A DNA stretch of 11,074 nt from NCBI GenBank assembly GCA_022708585.1, contig JAKIYJ010000028.1:1-11074 (forward strand), read 5' to 3'. The position numbers and the translations under genes were made by a program. The notes beneath the pieces are model-generated. The model did no database searches, was not told the DNA's origin, and saw only the letters and a list, made by a program, of their open reading frames with translations. Within the stretch, counting starts at the first letter, position 1. The number at the start of each line of letters is the position of its first letter. The DNA is from Bacteroidota bacterium. Lineage in GTDB: Bacteria > Bacteroidota > Bacteroidia > Bacteroidales > JAKIYJ01. Of this stretch, positions 1 through 6,538 are shown piece after piece.

Positions 1-996
1 GCCGCCGATAACAGCATTAACTGATTTCATTGTTTCAATTACATTAACTTCACCCACAGCAGAAGCAAAATATTCACCTCCGTGTTTCAGGGTTATATCT
101 TTTAATGCTTTTGAAGAAGATAGATTTGACACAGTATTACCAGGTTTATGCGTTAAAACATAATCAGCAACAGCAACAAGAGTATATTCTTCGCCGAACA
201 TATCTCCATTTTCGCAAATAATTGCAAGACGGTCAACATCGGGGTCAACAACAAAACCAACATCGGCTTTTTTTCTAACAACAAAATTTGAAATTTCATT
301 AAGATATTCAGGCAGTGGTTCAGGGTTATGAGGGAATATACCTGTTGGTTCACAAAAGAGTGGTTCAATATGTTTTACTCCTAATGATTTAAGCAGAGGT
401 ATGACTGAAATGCCGCCAGTGGAATTTACTGCATCAACAGCAACTGTCAGGTTTGCCTTAACAATAGCTTCCTTATTAATCAATGGGAGTTTAAGTATTT
501 TTTCGATATGTTTACCAATACAAGTATCATTAATTGTGGCTATACCTAATTTGTCAACTTCCGAATAAATTATGGAATTATTATCCACTATATCAAGATA
601 TTCCTTACTTTCGGCAGATGTAATAAGTTCGCCATTGGAATTTACAAACTTTAAGGCATTCCAGTTTTTAGGGTTATGGCTTGCTGTAATAATAATTCCT
701 CCGTCAGCCTTTTCTTCTGGTACTGCAATTTCAACAGTAGGAGTAGTACTCAATCCAATATCAATTACATCAGCCCCCATCGAAATTAATGTTCCGGTAA
801 CCAACCGTGATATCATATCACCAGATACTCTGGCATCCCTGCCTACTACAATCTTTATTTTATTTTTTTTACTTTTATTTTTTTGAAATACAGCAAAGGA
901 AGAAGTAAAGTGTATTATGTCAGCTGCTGTCAAAGATTCACCCTGTTTACCCCCTATTGTACCTCTTATGCCTGATATTGAACGAATTAAAGTCAT
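1..996 (-). CDS. glmM: Phosphoglucosamine mutase / phosphomannomutase family protein, C-terminus cut by window edge
   Basis: The reading frame starts at the ATG at 996 and stays open to base 1, giving 332 residues of a protein that is about 460 long in this family. The N-terminus reads MTLIRSISGIRGTIGG. The phosphoserine loop T-A-S-H-N-P is present with the catalytic serine at residue 106, and the metal-binding loop D-P-D-V-D-R lies at residues 251-256. The frame leaves the window at I-G-G, just before the sugar-recognition loop (G-E-G-N in relatives), so domain 4 and the specificity residues cannot be seen. By family, it is a cytoplasmic alpha-D-phosphohexomutase. GlmM converts glucosamine-6-phosphate to glucosamine-1-phosphate for peptidoglycan and lipid A precursors. 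The short N-terminus and loops match the Bacteroidota proteins usually named GlmM, but a phosphomannomutase role is possible. It is transcribed divergently from the TPR gene. Confidence 0.88.
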   Translation of the reverse strand, partial: MTLIRSISGIRGTIGGKQGESLTAADIIHFTSSFAVFQKNKSKKNKIKIVVGRDARVSGDMISRLVTGTLISMGADVIDIGLSTTPTVEIAVPEEKADGGIIITASHNPKNWNALKFVNSNGELITSAESKEYLDIVDNNSIIYSEVDKLGIATINDTCIGKHIEKILKLPLINKEAIVKANLTVAVDAVNSTGGISVIPLLKSLGVKHIEPLFCEPTGIFPHNPEPLPEYLNEISNFVVRKKADVGFVVDPDVDRLAIICENGDMFGEEYTLVAVADYVLTHKPGNTVSNLSSSKALKDITLKHGGEYFASAVGEVNVIETMKSVNAVIGG

Positions 997-1031
997 TAAA
1001 ATGTTTATAAAAAAAAATTATTTATAGCCAG

Positions 1032-1039
1032 CAAAAGTA
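1032..1039 (-). promoter_or_regulatory. Possible -7 promoter element for the phosphosugar mutase gene
   Basis: On the minus strand this reads TACTTTTG, a match to the Bacteroidota -7 consensus TAnnTTTG, 35 bases ahead of the ATG at 996. No convincing TTTG -33 element is found at the expected 19-21 base spacing, so the call rests on one short motif in AT-rich DNA. Confidence 0.35.
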
Positions 1040-1123
1040 ATAAAGCTGATAATATAAGTTCATATACTTCTGATATTTCTTTAAAAATAATTAAAAAATC
1101 AAGATAAATAAATTCAATTTTAA

Positions 1124-1131
1124 TAAATTTG
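1124..1131 (+). promoter_or_regulatory. Possible -7 promoter element for the TPR-comA pair
   Basis: TAAATTTG matches the Bacteroidota TAnnTTTG -7 element and lies 23 bases before the ATG at 1155. That would give a short leader of about 15-20 bases. The -33 region shows no clear TTTG. It lies in the 158-bp divergent spacer shared with the phosphosugar mutase gene. Confidence 0.4.
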
Positions 1132-1154
1132 CAAAAGAATTAAAACATTAAACA

Positions 1155-2594
1155 ATGAGCAAAAGGAATTATCTTCCCGAAGAATGGGAGAACATTAAAT
1201 TACTTGTTGATAGTTTTGAAGAAATAGTAGCCAGCAACGATCAGCCATTTTTTGATGTAAAAGAGTTTGAAACCATCATAGACTTTTTTATGTTTAGACT
1301 TAATTATAAAAAATGTGAAGAAGCTATTAAACATGCTTTAAAACTTTATCCTAACAATACAGTTTTTTTATTTCAAAAAGCCGAACTTTTTTCCCAGTGT
1401 TCACGTGAACATCAAGCACTTGAAATATTAAAATATCTTGAAAAAATTGAACCACAAAATACTGAAGTTTATATAAAAAAAGGTTCACTTTATCACCATT
1501 ATAAAGAATACGAAAAAGCTATTAAAGAATATTTTAAAGCAATTAAAACTGTTTCAAATGAATTGGAAGTTTCCAATATTTATGTGGATATTGCTGAAGA
1601 ATATATTTATATTGATGATATTGAAAATTCTTTCGAATATATCCATAAATCTATTAAACTGAACCCTGATAATGAATCTGTACTAAGAATTATCAACTTT
1701 ATTTGCAATGCTGAAGATGAAGAATACCTGAATTATACAGTTGATGTACTGCATGATTTTCTTGAAGAGTTTCCTTTTTCTTTACCTCTTTGGATTGCAC
1801 TGGGTAATGTATATGAAATACTTGAACATTATTTTAAAGCAATTGAAGCTTATGATTACGCTATTGCAATAAACCCTTCGCATATGCTTCCGTATCTTAA
1901 TAAGGCTCAAGTTTTTTCTAATCTTGAAGATTATAATAATGCTATTAAAGTTTATAAACAAATGCTTGCATTGGAAGAAAAGCCTGATTGCTGGATTTTA
2001 AACCTTATAGGGGAATGCTACGAAAAACTTAATAAACCTGGAACGGCACGCAAATATTTTACAAAAGCAACCGAAACAGACTCTCTGGATTATGAATCCT
2101 GGATTAACCTCGGGTTTAATTATCTTAATAATGACGAACCTCAAAAGGCTCTTGATTGTATGGAAGAAGCACTTCAAACTGTGCCTGCTGAATTCCCTGA
2201 TATTTTATTTATCAAAGCCAAAGCTTTTACTTATTTAAAACGCTATGAAGAAGCTTTCCCCCAATTTGAACTTCTGCTCGCAGTTAAAGATAAAAATCCT
2301 GACGTATGGATTGATTATGCTGACGCTGTTGAAGAATATAAGGGTACAAAGGCTGCTATTAAGATTTTAGAAAGAGGAATTAAAAAATTCCCCGATTATG
2401 CCGCCCTGCAATACAGAATATCTGCCTGTAAATTCAAATCCGGTAAACAATCGCAAGGACTGTTATGCCTCTATAATGCTATGTCAAAAGATTTTTCGGG
2501 AATGGATGTTTTCTTCAAATATATGCCAGAACTAAAAAACAGTAAAAATATTCTTAAACTTATTGAATTAGTACATAAAAATATTAAACATTAA
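1155..2594 (+). CDS. Cytoplasmic tetratricopeptide-repeat (TPR) protein
   Basis: This 479-residue protein has no signal peptide or membrane segment. From about residue 45 to 460 it is built of roughly ten or eleven TPR-like 34-residue units. They show the usual spacing of small residues and aromatics followed by 'A...Y..A...P', for example YEKAIKEYFKAIKT, YFKAIEAYDYAIAINP and YNNAIKVYKQMLAL. TPR arrays are protein-binding scaffolds; nothing in the sequence identifies an enzyme or a specific partner. The start at 1155 fits because it lies just after a TAnnTTTG motif and the next methionine would remove the N-terminal helix. The stop is 12 bases ahead of the comA-like gene on the same strand, so the two are very probably co-transcribed. 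A regulatory or scaffolding role for the neighbouring enzyme is possible but is inference only. Confidence 0.9.
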   Translation: MSKRNYLPEEWENIKLLVDSFEEIVASNDQPFFDVKEFETIIDFFMFRLNYKKCEEAIKHALKLYPNNTVFLFQKAELFSQCSREHQALEILKYLEKIEPQNTEVYIKKGSLYHHYKEYEKAIKEYFKAIKTVSNELEVSNIYVDIAEEYIYIDDIENSFEYIHKSIKLNPDNESVLRIINFICNAEDEEYLNYTVDVLHDFLEEFPFSLPLWIALGNVYEILEHYFKAIEAYDYAIAINPSHMLPYLNKAQVFSNLEDYNNAIKVYKQMLALEEKPDCWILNLIGECYEKLNKPGTARKYFTKATETDSLDYESWINLGFNYLNNDEPQKALDCMEEALQTVPAEFPDILFIKAKAFTYLKRYEEAFPQFELLLAVKDKNPDVWIDYADAVEEYKGTKAAIKILERGIKKFPDYAALQYRISACKFKSGKQSQGLLCLYNAMSKDFSGMDVFFKYMPELKNSKNILKLIELVHKNIKH

Positions 2595-2606
2595 AATTAT
2601 CTTATT

Positions 2607-3398
2607 ATGAATTTTGAAATTCCTTTTTTACCTGATCGCTCTATAAAACCAAGAAAAGATGGTGTTTCTATGGTTATGGACAAAGGTCTGGGCATTTATC
2701 AGGCTTCTGATCTGGTTTCAACTGCTGCCAATATTATTGATTTTATTAAACTTGGCTTTGGTACTTCTTATGTTACAGGAAATCTTATGGAAAAAATTAA
2801 AATATACCATAAGGCAGGAATTAAAGTCTATTTTGGCGGTACATTATTCGAATCTTTTTTGATACGTCAAAAATTAGATGAATATTTGAAAATTATCGAC
2901 AAATTTAATATTGATACGATAGAAATTTCAGATGGTTCTTCCCAGATTAGTCATAATATTAAATGTGAAATAATAAGAAGACTATCGACTAAATATACCA
3001 TACTTTCCGAAGTAGGATCAAAAGATGCAGAAGTTCATTTATCATCTGCTGAATGGATTAATGAGATGCAAAGCGAACTTGAATCTGGCTCATCGTATGT
3101 TATTGCAGAAGCCAGAGAAAGTGGTAATGTTGGTATTTACGATAATACAGGTAAAACAGAGGCTTCTCTTGTTGACAGTATCTTAAAATCTGTGCCTTCT
3201 GAAAAAATATTGTGGGAAGCCCCTATGAAACACCAACAAGTATGGTTTATTAAAAAATTAGGTACTAATGTAAACCTTGGAAATATTGCACCTGCGGAAA
3301 TAATACCGTTGGAAACATTAAGACTTGGTTTGCGTGGCGATACTTTTATGGATTTTCTTCCTCCTGAAATGAAAAAAACAATTGATAAAATACAGTAA
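2607..3398 (+). CDS. comA: Phosphosulfolactate synthase (ComA family)
   Basis: The 263-residue protein looks like a full-length member of the ComA family. ComA adds sulfite to phosphoenolpyruvate to give (2R)-phospho-3-sulfolactate in a Mg-dependent TIM-barrel active site. Recognisable blocks, in order, are GGTLFE (77-82), EISDG (106-110), EVGSK (135-139), EAR (168-170), WEAP (203-206), NLGNIAP (223-229) and ETLRLGLRGD (236-245). The acidic and Gly-rich loops at strand ends fit the barrel. In methanogens ComA starts coenzyme M synthesis, in Bacillus it supplies the spore compound sulfolactate, and plant HSA32 is a distant homologue. Here neither ComB phosphatase nor ComC dehydrogenase is adjacent, so the product's fate is unknown; sulfonolipid or another C3 sulfonate is possible in Bacteroidota. 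It follows the TPR gene after 12 bases and probably shares its transcript. Confidence 0.86.
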   Translation: MNFEIPFLPDRSIKPRKDGVSMVMDKGLGIYQASDLVSTAANIIDFIKLGFGTSYVTGNLMEKIKIYHKAGIKVYFGGTLFESFLIRQKLDEYLKIIDKFNIDTIEISDGSSQISHNIKCEIIRRLSTKYTILSEVGSKDAEVHLSSAEWINEMQSELESGSSYVIAEARESGNVGIYDNTGKTEASLVDSILKSVPSEKILWEAPMKHQQVWFIKKLGTNVNLGNIAPAEIIPLETLRLGLRGDTFMDFLPPEMKKTIDKIQ

Positions 3399-3432
3399 AA
3401 TAAAATAGCATCCAGCAGAATTATATTTTATT
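3399..3432 (+). terminator. Weak hairpin after comA, possible terminator
   Basis: AATAAAATA (3399-3407) pairs perfectly with TATTTTATT (3424-3432) across a 16-base loop, starting directly after the stop codon. The stem is entirely A/T and is not followed by a clean T-run, so termination is uncertain. Confidence 0.25.
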
Positions 3433-3524
3433 CCAGATAAAAAATATATAACCACAAACGACAAGCTCATAGAGAGTGAAACTTTATTTGTCTTGTACCA
3501 GAATAATTTTTTTAGAAAATAATA

Positions 3525-3665
3525 TTGAATCCCCTCCGAAAACTTATTTTTATTCTGAATTATTTTTTTAATAAAATAAATAAATTAATTTCATAGATTA
3601 ATTAATTAAAAATATAGATAAATTTAATTATAATAAAATTTATAAACTGTTCGTGGTAGATTCAA
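3525..3665. repeat. MITE-like element, copy 1 (direct repeat of 5057-5196)
   Basis: The element begins TTGAATCCCCTCCGAAAA and is identical to copy 2 over the 57 bases 3524-3580. It stays clearly alignable to its end, with scattered substitutions. Its right end, TTCGTGGTAGATTCAA (3650-3665), is a decayed inverted copy of its left end, giving an element of 141 bp, almost the same length as copy 2. The bases outside (TAATA on the left, TAATG on the right) could be a worn target duplication, but in AT-rich DNA this is weak. It has no coding capacity. It lies 39 bases beyond the ATPase stop codon. Confidence 0.7.
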
Positions 3666-3704
3666 TAATGTAACATGTGAATGCAATAGGTGCAAACATA
3701 CGAT

Positions 3705-4973
3705 TTATATTACATCTTGAATTTCCCATGCCTGCACATGTTCAATACCTTCCTTTGAAGAAAATTTAAAATCATCCATTGAGACTACATATTTATTATA
3801 ACTGTCTTTTATGGTTTGTAATGGAGTATATTCACGAATAATCACACTTTCGTCGGTCAACATATAGCAACTCTGTATATAAATAATTTTATCCTCCTTA
3901 TTGGCAACAAAATCAATTTCCTTTTCTCTCATCATACCTGTATAAATTATGTATCCCTTCCGTTTTAATTCAAGATAAATTAAATTTTCCAATTTGTTCC
4001 CCAGTCCATAGTCAAAACCAGAATATAAATATTTCCTGAAAGACAAATCATTTATGTAGTATTTGCAATTACCTGATATTACATCCTTTCCTTTTATATT
4101 GTATCTATCTGCTTTATGAACAAGATATGCTTGCTCCATATAACCGATATAATTTGACAGGGTATCATAGCTTGTCTTTCTCTTCTTTGATTCAAAATAA
4201 TTAATAATGTTAGTTATTGAAATCAGATGTGAAGCATTGTTTACAAGATAAATAAATACATCTTCCAATAATTTTGCATCTTTTATGTTATAACGTTGTA
4301 TAATATCGCGCAGTAAAATAGTATCTTTCAATCCAGAAATATAATTTGTCCTTGCTTCATCATTTGGTAGATAGAATAATTCAGGCAATCCTCCGTATTC
4401 CATGTATTTTATGTAACTTTGTTTTGATTTTTGTTCTTGAGTCAGTTCCAGATATTCCGAATAACTATACGGGAAAATTTCAAATTTAACATATCTGCCC
4501 GATAATAATGTAGACAGTTCTCCAGATAACATTTGCGAATTAGATCCTGTGATAAATATTTCATAATCTTCTGTATAATTTTGCGAATAAGAATTTACGA
4601 AATGTTCCCAGCCTTCTATCATCTGTATTTCATCAATAAAAAGATATGTTTTGCCAACTGTATGTAAATTTTTTCTATATTCTTTCACTATAGATTCCAG
4701 TTCTTTATACGTTGAGATAAAATCAAAATCTGTAAACTCTTTATTTATAAAGAAAATATTTTCAGCTGCTACTCCATTGTTTATTAATTGTTTTGCTATC
4801 TGCCTTAAAATATAACTTTTACCGGCTCTACGCTGCCCCACTAATACTTTTACCAGCCTGCTATTCAAATAATCTAGTATTTTTTTTGTGTATTTATCAC
4901 GGTTAAAGCCAGTTTCAATAGCATTGCCATACCAGAAATTATACTTTGCCAATTTTGCAATATTTTCGTCCAT
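3705..4973 (-). CDS. AAA-family ATPase with DUF4143 C-terminal domain
   Basis: Read from the ATG at 4973, this is a 422-residue protein of the AAA_14/DUF4143 family. The Walker A motif GQRRAGKS lies at residues 46-53 and Walker B, Y-L-F-I-D-E, at 110-115. A sensor-like FITGSNSQML follows, and a winged-helix-like middle region leads to the C-terminal DUF4143 part with NKLENLIYLELKRKGY and KEIDFV, which resembles a PD-(D/E)xK nuclease fold with Q where K would be. The family is abundant and often multicopy in Bacteroidota and many anaerobes; its function is not firmly known. The frame also extends to a TTG at 4991, but the ATG is the likelier start because it follows a duplicated TTTTCAAGT context. 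The gene is bracketed by two direct ~140-bp MITE-like elements and separates comA from pfkA, which suggests acquisition as an insert. Confidence 0.88.
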   Translation of the reverse strand: MDENIAKLAKYNFWYGNAIETGFNRDKYTKKILDYLNSRLVKVLVGQRRAGKSYILRQIAKQLINNGVAAENIFFINKEFTDFDFISTYKELESIVKEYRKNLHTVGKTYLFIDEIQMIEGWEHFVNSYSQNYTEDYEIFITGSNSQMLSGELSTLLSGRYVKFEIFPYSYSEYLELTQEQKSKQSYIKYMEYGGLPELFYLPNDEARTNYISGLKDTILLRDIIQRYNIKDAKLLEDVFIYLVNNASHLISITNIINYFESKKRKTSYDTLSNYIGYMEQAYLVHKADRYNIKGKDVISGNCKYYINDLSFRKYLYSGFDYGLGNKLENLIYLELKRKGYIIYTGMMREKEIDFVANKEDKIIYIQSCYMLTDESVIIREYTPLQTIKDSYNKYVVSMDDFKFSSKEGIEHVQAWEIQDVI

Positions 4974-4983
4974 ACTTGAAAAT

Positions 4984-5013
4984 TTATACAAAATTAATGG
5001 TTTTTTCTAACAT
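4984..5013 (-). other. Possible 9-codon upstream reading frame ahead of the ATPase
   Basis: ATG at 5013 opens MLEKTINFV and stops at TAA (4986-4984), eleven bases before the ATPase ATG at 4973. Both ATGs are preceded by TTTTCAAGT, so the 12-mer TTTTCAAGTATG occurs twice, 40 bases apart. It could be a leader peptide or only a duplicated start region; nothing shows it is translated. Confidence 0.2.
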
Positions 5014-5056
5014 ACTTGAAAAAAAATAATAATTCTTGTTTTTGAATAAAAAAAAA

Positions 5057-5196
5057 TTGAATCCCCTCCGAAAACTTATTTTTATTCTGAATTATTTTTT
5101 TAATAAAATAAATTAATTAAATTTATAGATTAATTAATTAAAAAAATCTATAAATTAAATTATAATTTAATTTATAGATTTTTCGGAGTGAATTCA
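5057..5196. repeat. MITE-like element, copy 2, with terminal inverted repeats
   Basis: The left end TTGAATCCCCTCCGAAAA (5057-5074) is mirrored by the right end TTTTCGGAGTGAATTCA (5180-5196), an imperfect terminal inverted repeat. The 140-bp element is non-coding, very AT-rich inside, and in the same orientation as copy 1. Of the two copies this one keeps the better right end, so it is probably younger or less decayed. No clear target-site duplication can be read. Small size, inverted ends, internal hairpins and lack of an ORF fit a miniature inverted-repeat transposable element. A palindromic bidirectional terminator is the alternative. Confidence 0.72.
5142..5183. repeat. Perfect 42-bp palindrome inside MITE-like copy 2
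   Basis: The sequence from 5142 to 5183 equals its own reverse complement, centred on TTATAA. The arm AATCTATAAATT (5145-5156) can pair either with AATTTATAGATT at 5169-5180 or with the same 12-mer at 5120-5131, so two exclusive hairpins are possible. Copy 1 has only a degraded version. Confidence 0.75.
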
Positions 5197-5293
5197 TACC
5201 TGCTTTTGATATAAACTTATAAAGTTAATAATAATTCAATTAAGTTCAGTTCATAATAAAAAAGAGGTATCAGAAAACAATAAACATATAAGA

Positions 5294-6394
5294 TTAATTT
5301 CCGAGTGATATTCCTATACTTTTTGCGACATAGACGAGTTCTCCTTGTGGATCTACTTTTTTAACCCGTCCAACTACATTTTCAAGATGTTCGTAATACA
5401 TTTTACCATTTTCTATACAGACCATATTTCCAAAGAGGTTTTCATTTAACAAATTAACAGCTGCTACGCCGTATCTGGTAGAAAGAATTCTATCGAAAGT
5501 TGTTGGGGATCCGCCTCTTTGGATATGACCTAATATGGTGCATCTAACTTCGCGAGGATAAATTGCTTTTTCGAGTTCTTCGGCGAGTTTTGTTCCTATG
5601 CCGCCCAATCTAATCGGGTCGGGGCTATCTTCAACTATTTTTTGAATTACCCTTTCACCATTAACTGGGGTAGCTCCTTCTGCAATTACGATAATGCTAA
5701 ATAATTTTCCATTTTGTTCTCGTTCTTTAATTTTATCAATTACGCTATCTATATTATATGGTATTTCAGGTATAAGAATAACATCAGCAGACCCGGCAAT
5801 TCCTGATTCCAGAGCTATCCATCCTGTATTTCGTCCCATAACTTCAAGTATCATAACTCTATGGTGTGATTCTGCTGTAGTATGAAGGTGATTTAAAGCA
5901 TAAGTAGCGACATCAACTGCTGAATTAAACCCAAAGGTAACATCTGTAACTGCAAGGTCGTTGTCAATAGTTTTGGGGACTGCAACAAGTTTAACCCCTT
6001 TGCGTGCAAAATCTCTTGCACTGGTAAGTGTGCCATCACCTCCAACAATAATCATAGCATCAACTTCATCTTTTTTAAGATTTTCTATTGCGATATCAGA
6101 AACATCTTTTTTTACTACTTTGCCATTTTCTTCAACAGTATAATCGAACAGATTATCTTTATTAGAGCTGTAAATAATAGTGCCGCCTTTGTGTTGAATA
6201 CCAGAAACAGTTTTTAAATCGAGTGTAATAAAGTCGTTTGTATATAAACCTTTGTATCCGAAGAGGAATCCAACTACTTCAATATTATATTGTAAAATAG
6301 CAGTTTTTGTAATTGCTCTTATCACGGCATTTAAGCCAGGACAGTCTCCGCCGCCCGTTAATACTCCTATTTTTTTAATTCCATTCTGCATCAT
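5294..6394 (-). CDS. pfkA: 6-phosphofructokinase, probably ATP-dependent
   Basis: The 366-residue protein phosphorylates fructose-6-phosphate to fructose-1,6-bisphosphate in glycolysis. The phosphate-donor loop TGGGDCPGLN is at residues 13-22, GGDGT at 118-122, the catalytic PKTIDND at 140-146 (Asp144 being the usual base), MGRNTGW at 186-192, and the substrate loop HIQRGGSP in the C-terminal half. Gly121, the equivalent of E. coli Gly104, is the residue of ATP users; pyrophosphate enzymes have Asp there. Lys141 in place of the E. coli Gly124 is shared with pyrophosphate-type and group III enzymes. The Gly/Lys pair is known from ATP-using group III enzymes such as that of Streptomyces coelicolor. 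The start ATG-ATG at 6394/6391 is ambiguous by one codon. It lies 144 bases downstream of butyrate kinase on the same strand, so it may have its own promoter. Confidence 0.93.
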   Translation of the reverse strand: MMQNGIKKIGVLTGGGDCPGLNAVIRAITKTAILQYNIEVVGFLFGYKGLYTNDFITLDLKTVSGIQHKGGTIIYSSNKDNLFDYTVEENGKVVKKDVSDIAIENLKKDEVDAMIIVGGDGTLTSARDFARKGVKLVAVPKTIDNDLAVTDVTFGFNSAVDVATYALNHLHTTAESHHRVMILEVMGRNTGWIALESGIAGSADVILIPEIPYNIDSVIDKIKEREQNGKLFSIIVIAEGATPVNGERVIQKIVEDSPDPIRLGGIGTKLAEELEKAIYPREVRCTILGHIQRGGSPTTFDRILSTRYGVAAVNLLNENLFGNMVCIENGKMYYEHLENVVGRVKKVDPQGELVYVAKSIGISLGN

Positions 6395-6492
6395 TTTATT
6401 AGAAATTTTAATAATCGTTATGCTAAGGAATAACTTTAATAATTTATAAATATTATATTGATAAAATCCGATATTGTGGGGATTATAATAAA

Positions 6493-6520
6493 TTGGTTCT
6501 GTTTGTGTTCAACGAATCAA
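6493..6520 (-). terminator. Possible hairpin terminator after butyrate kinase
   Basis: TTGGTTC (6493-6499) and GAATCAA (6514-6520) form an inverted repeat with one A-C mismatch on the minus strand, followed there by TTTATTATAA. The hairpin lies 19 bases past the buk stop and ahead of pfkA, so it could separate the two transcription units. The stem is short and A/T-rich. Confidence 0.3.
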
Positions 6521-6538
6521 TTTTAGAATATTATTATA

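Larger units (their letters stand above)
3399..3704. other. Intergenic region between the convergent comA and ATPase genes
   Basis: This is 306 bases of very AT-rich DNA between two genes that point at each other. It holds the weak post-comA hairpin and, over its second half, the first 140-bp repeat element (3525-3665). No coding frame, tRNA or conserved RNA is recognisable in the 3433-3524 stretch. Confidence 0.7.
4974..5293. other. Intergenic region between the ATPase start and pfkA stop
   Basis: About 320 bases of AT-rich DNA. It contains, in order, a duplicated ATPase start context with a 9-codon upstream frame, MITE-like copy 2 (5057-5196) with its perfect palindrome, and roughly 100 bases (5197-5293) downstream of pfkA in which no gene or clear terminator hairpin is visible. 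No clean TAnnTTTG promoter for the ATPase was found. Confidence 0.6.

Noticed and set aside
572..886. 104-residue plus-strand frame
   Set aside because: It lies antisense inside the phosphosugar mutase gene, whose own frame carries the TASHNP and upstream motifs; the plus-strand product has no recognisable domain.
3705..4991. TTG at 4991 as the ATPase start
   Set aside because: It adds only six residues, lies inside the short upstream frame and lacks supporting context; the ATG at 4973 is a normal start with the full domain retained.
5294..6394. Pyrophosphate-dependent phosphofructokinase
   Set aside because: The donor-site motif is GGDGT with Gly, not GGDDT with Asp, so ATP is the more likely donor despite the lysine in PKTIDND.
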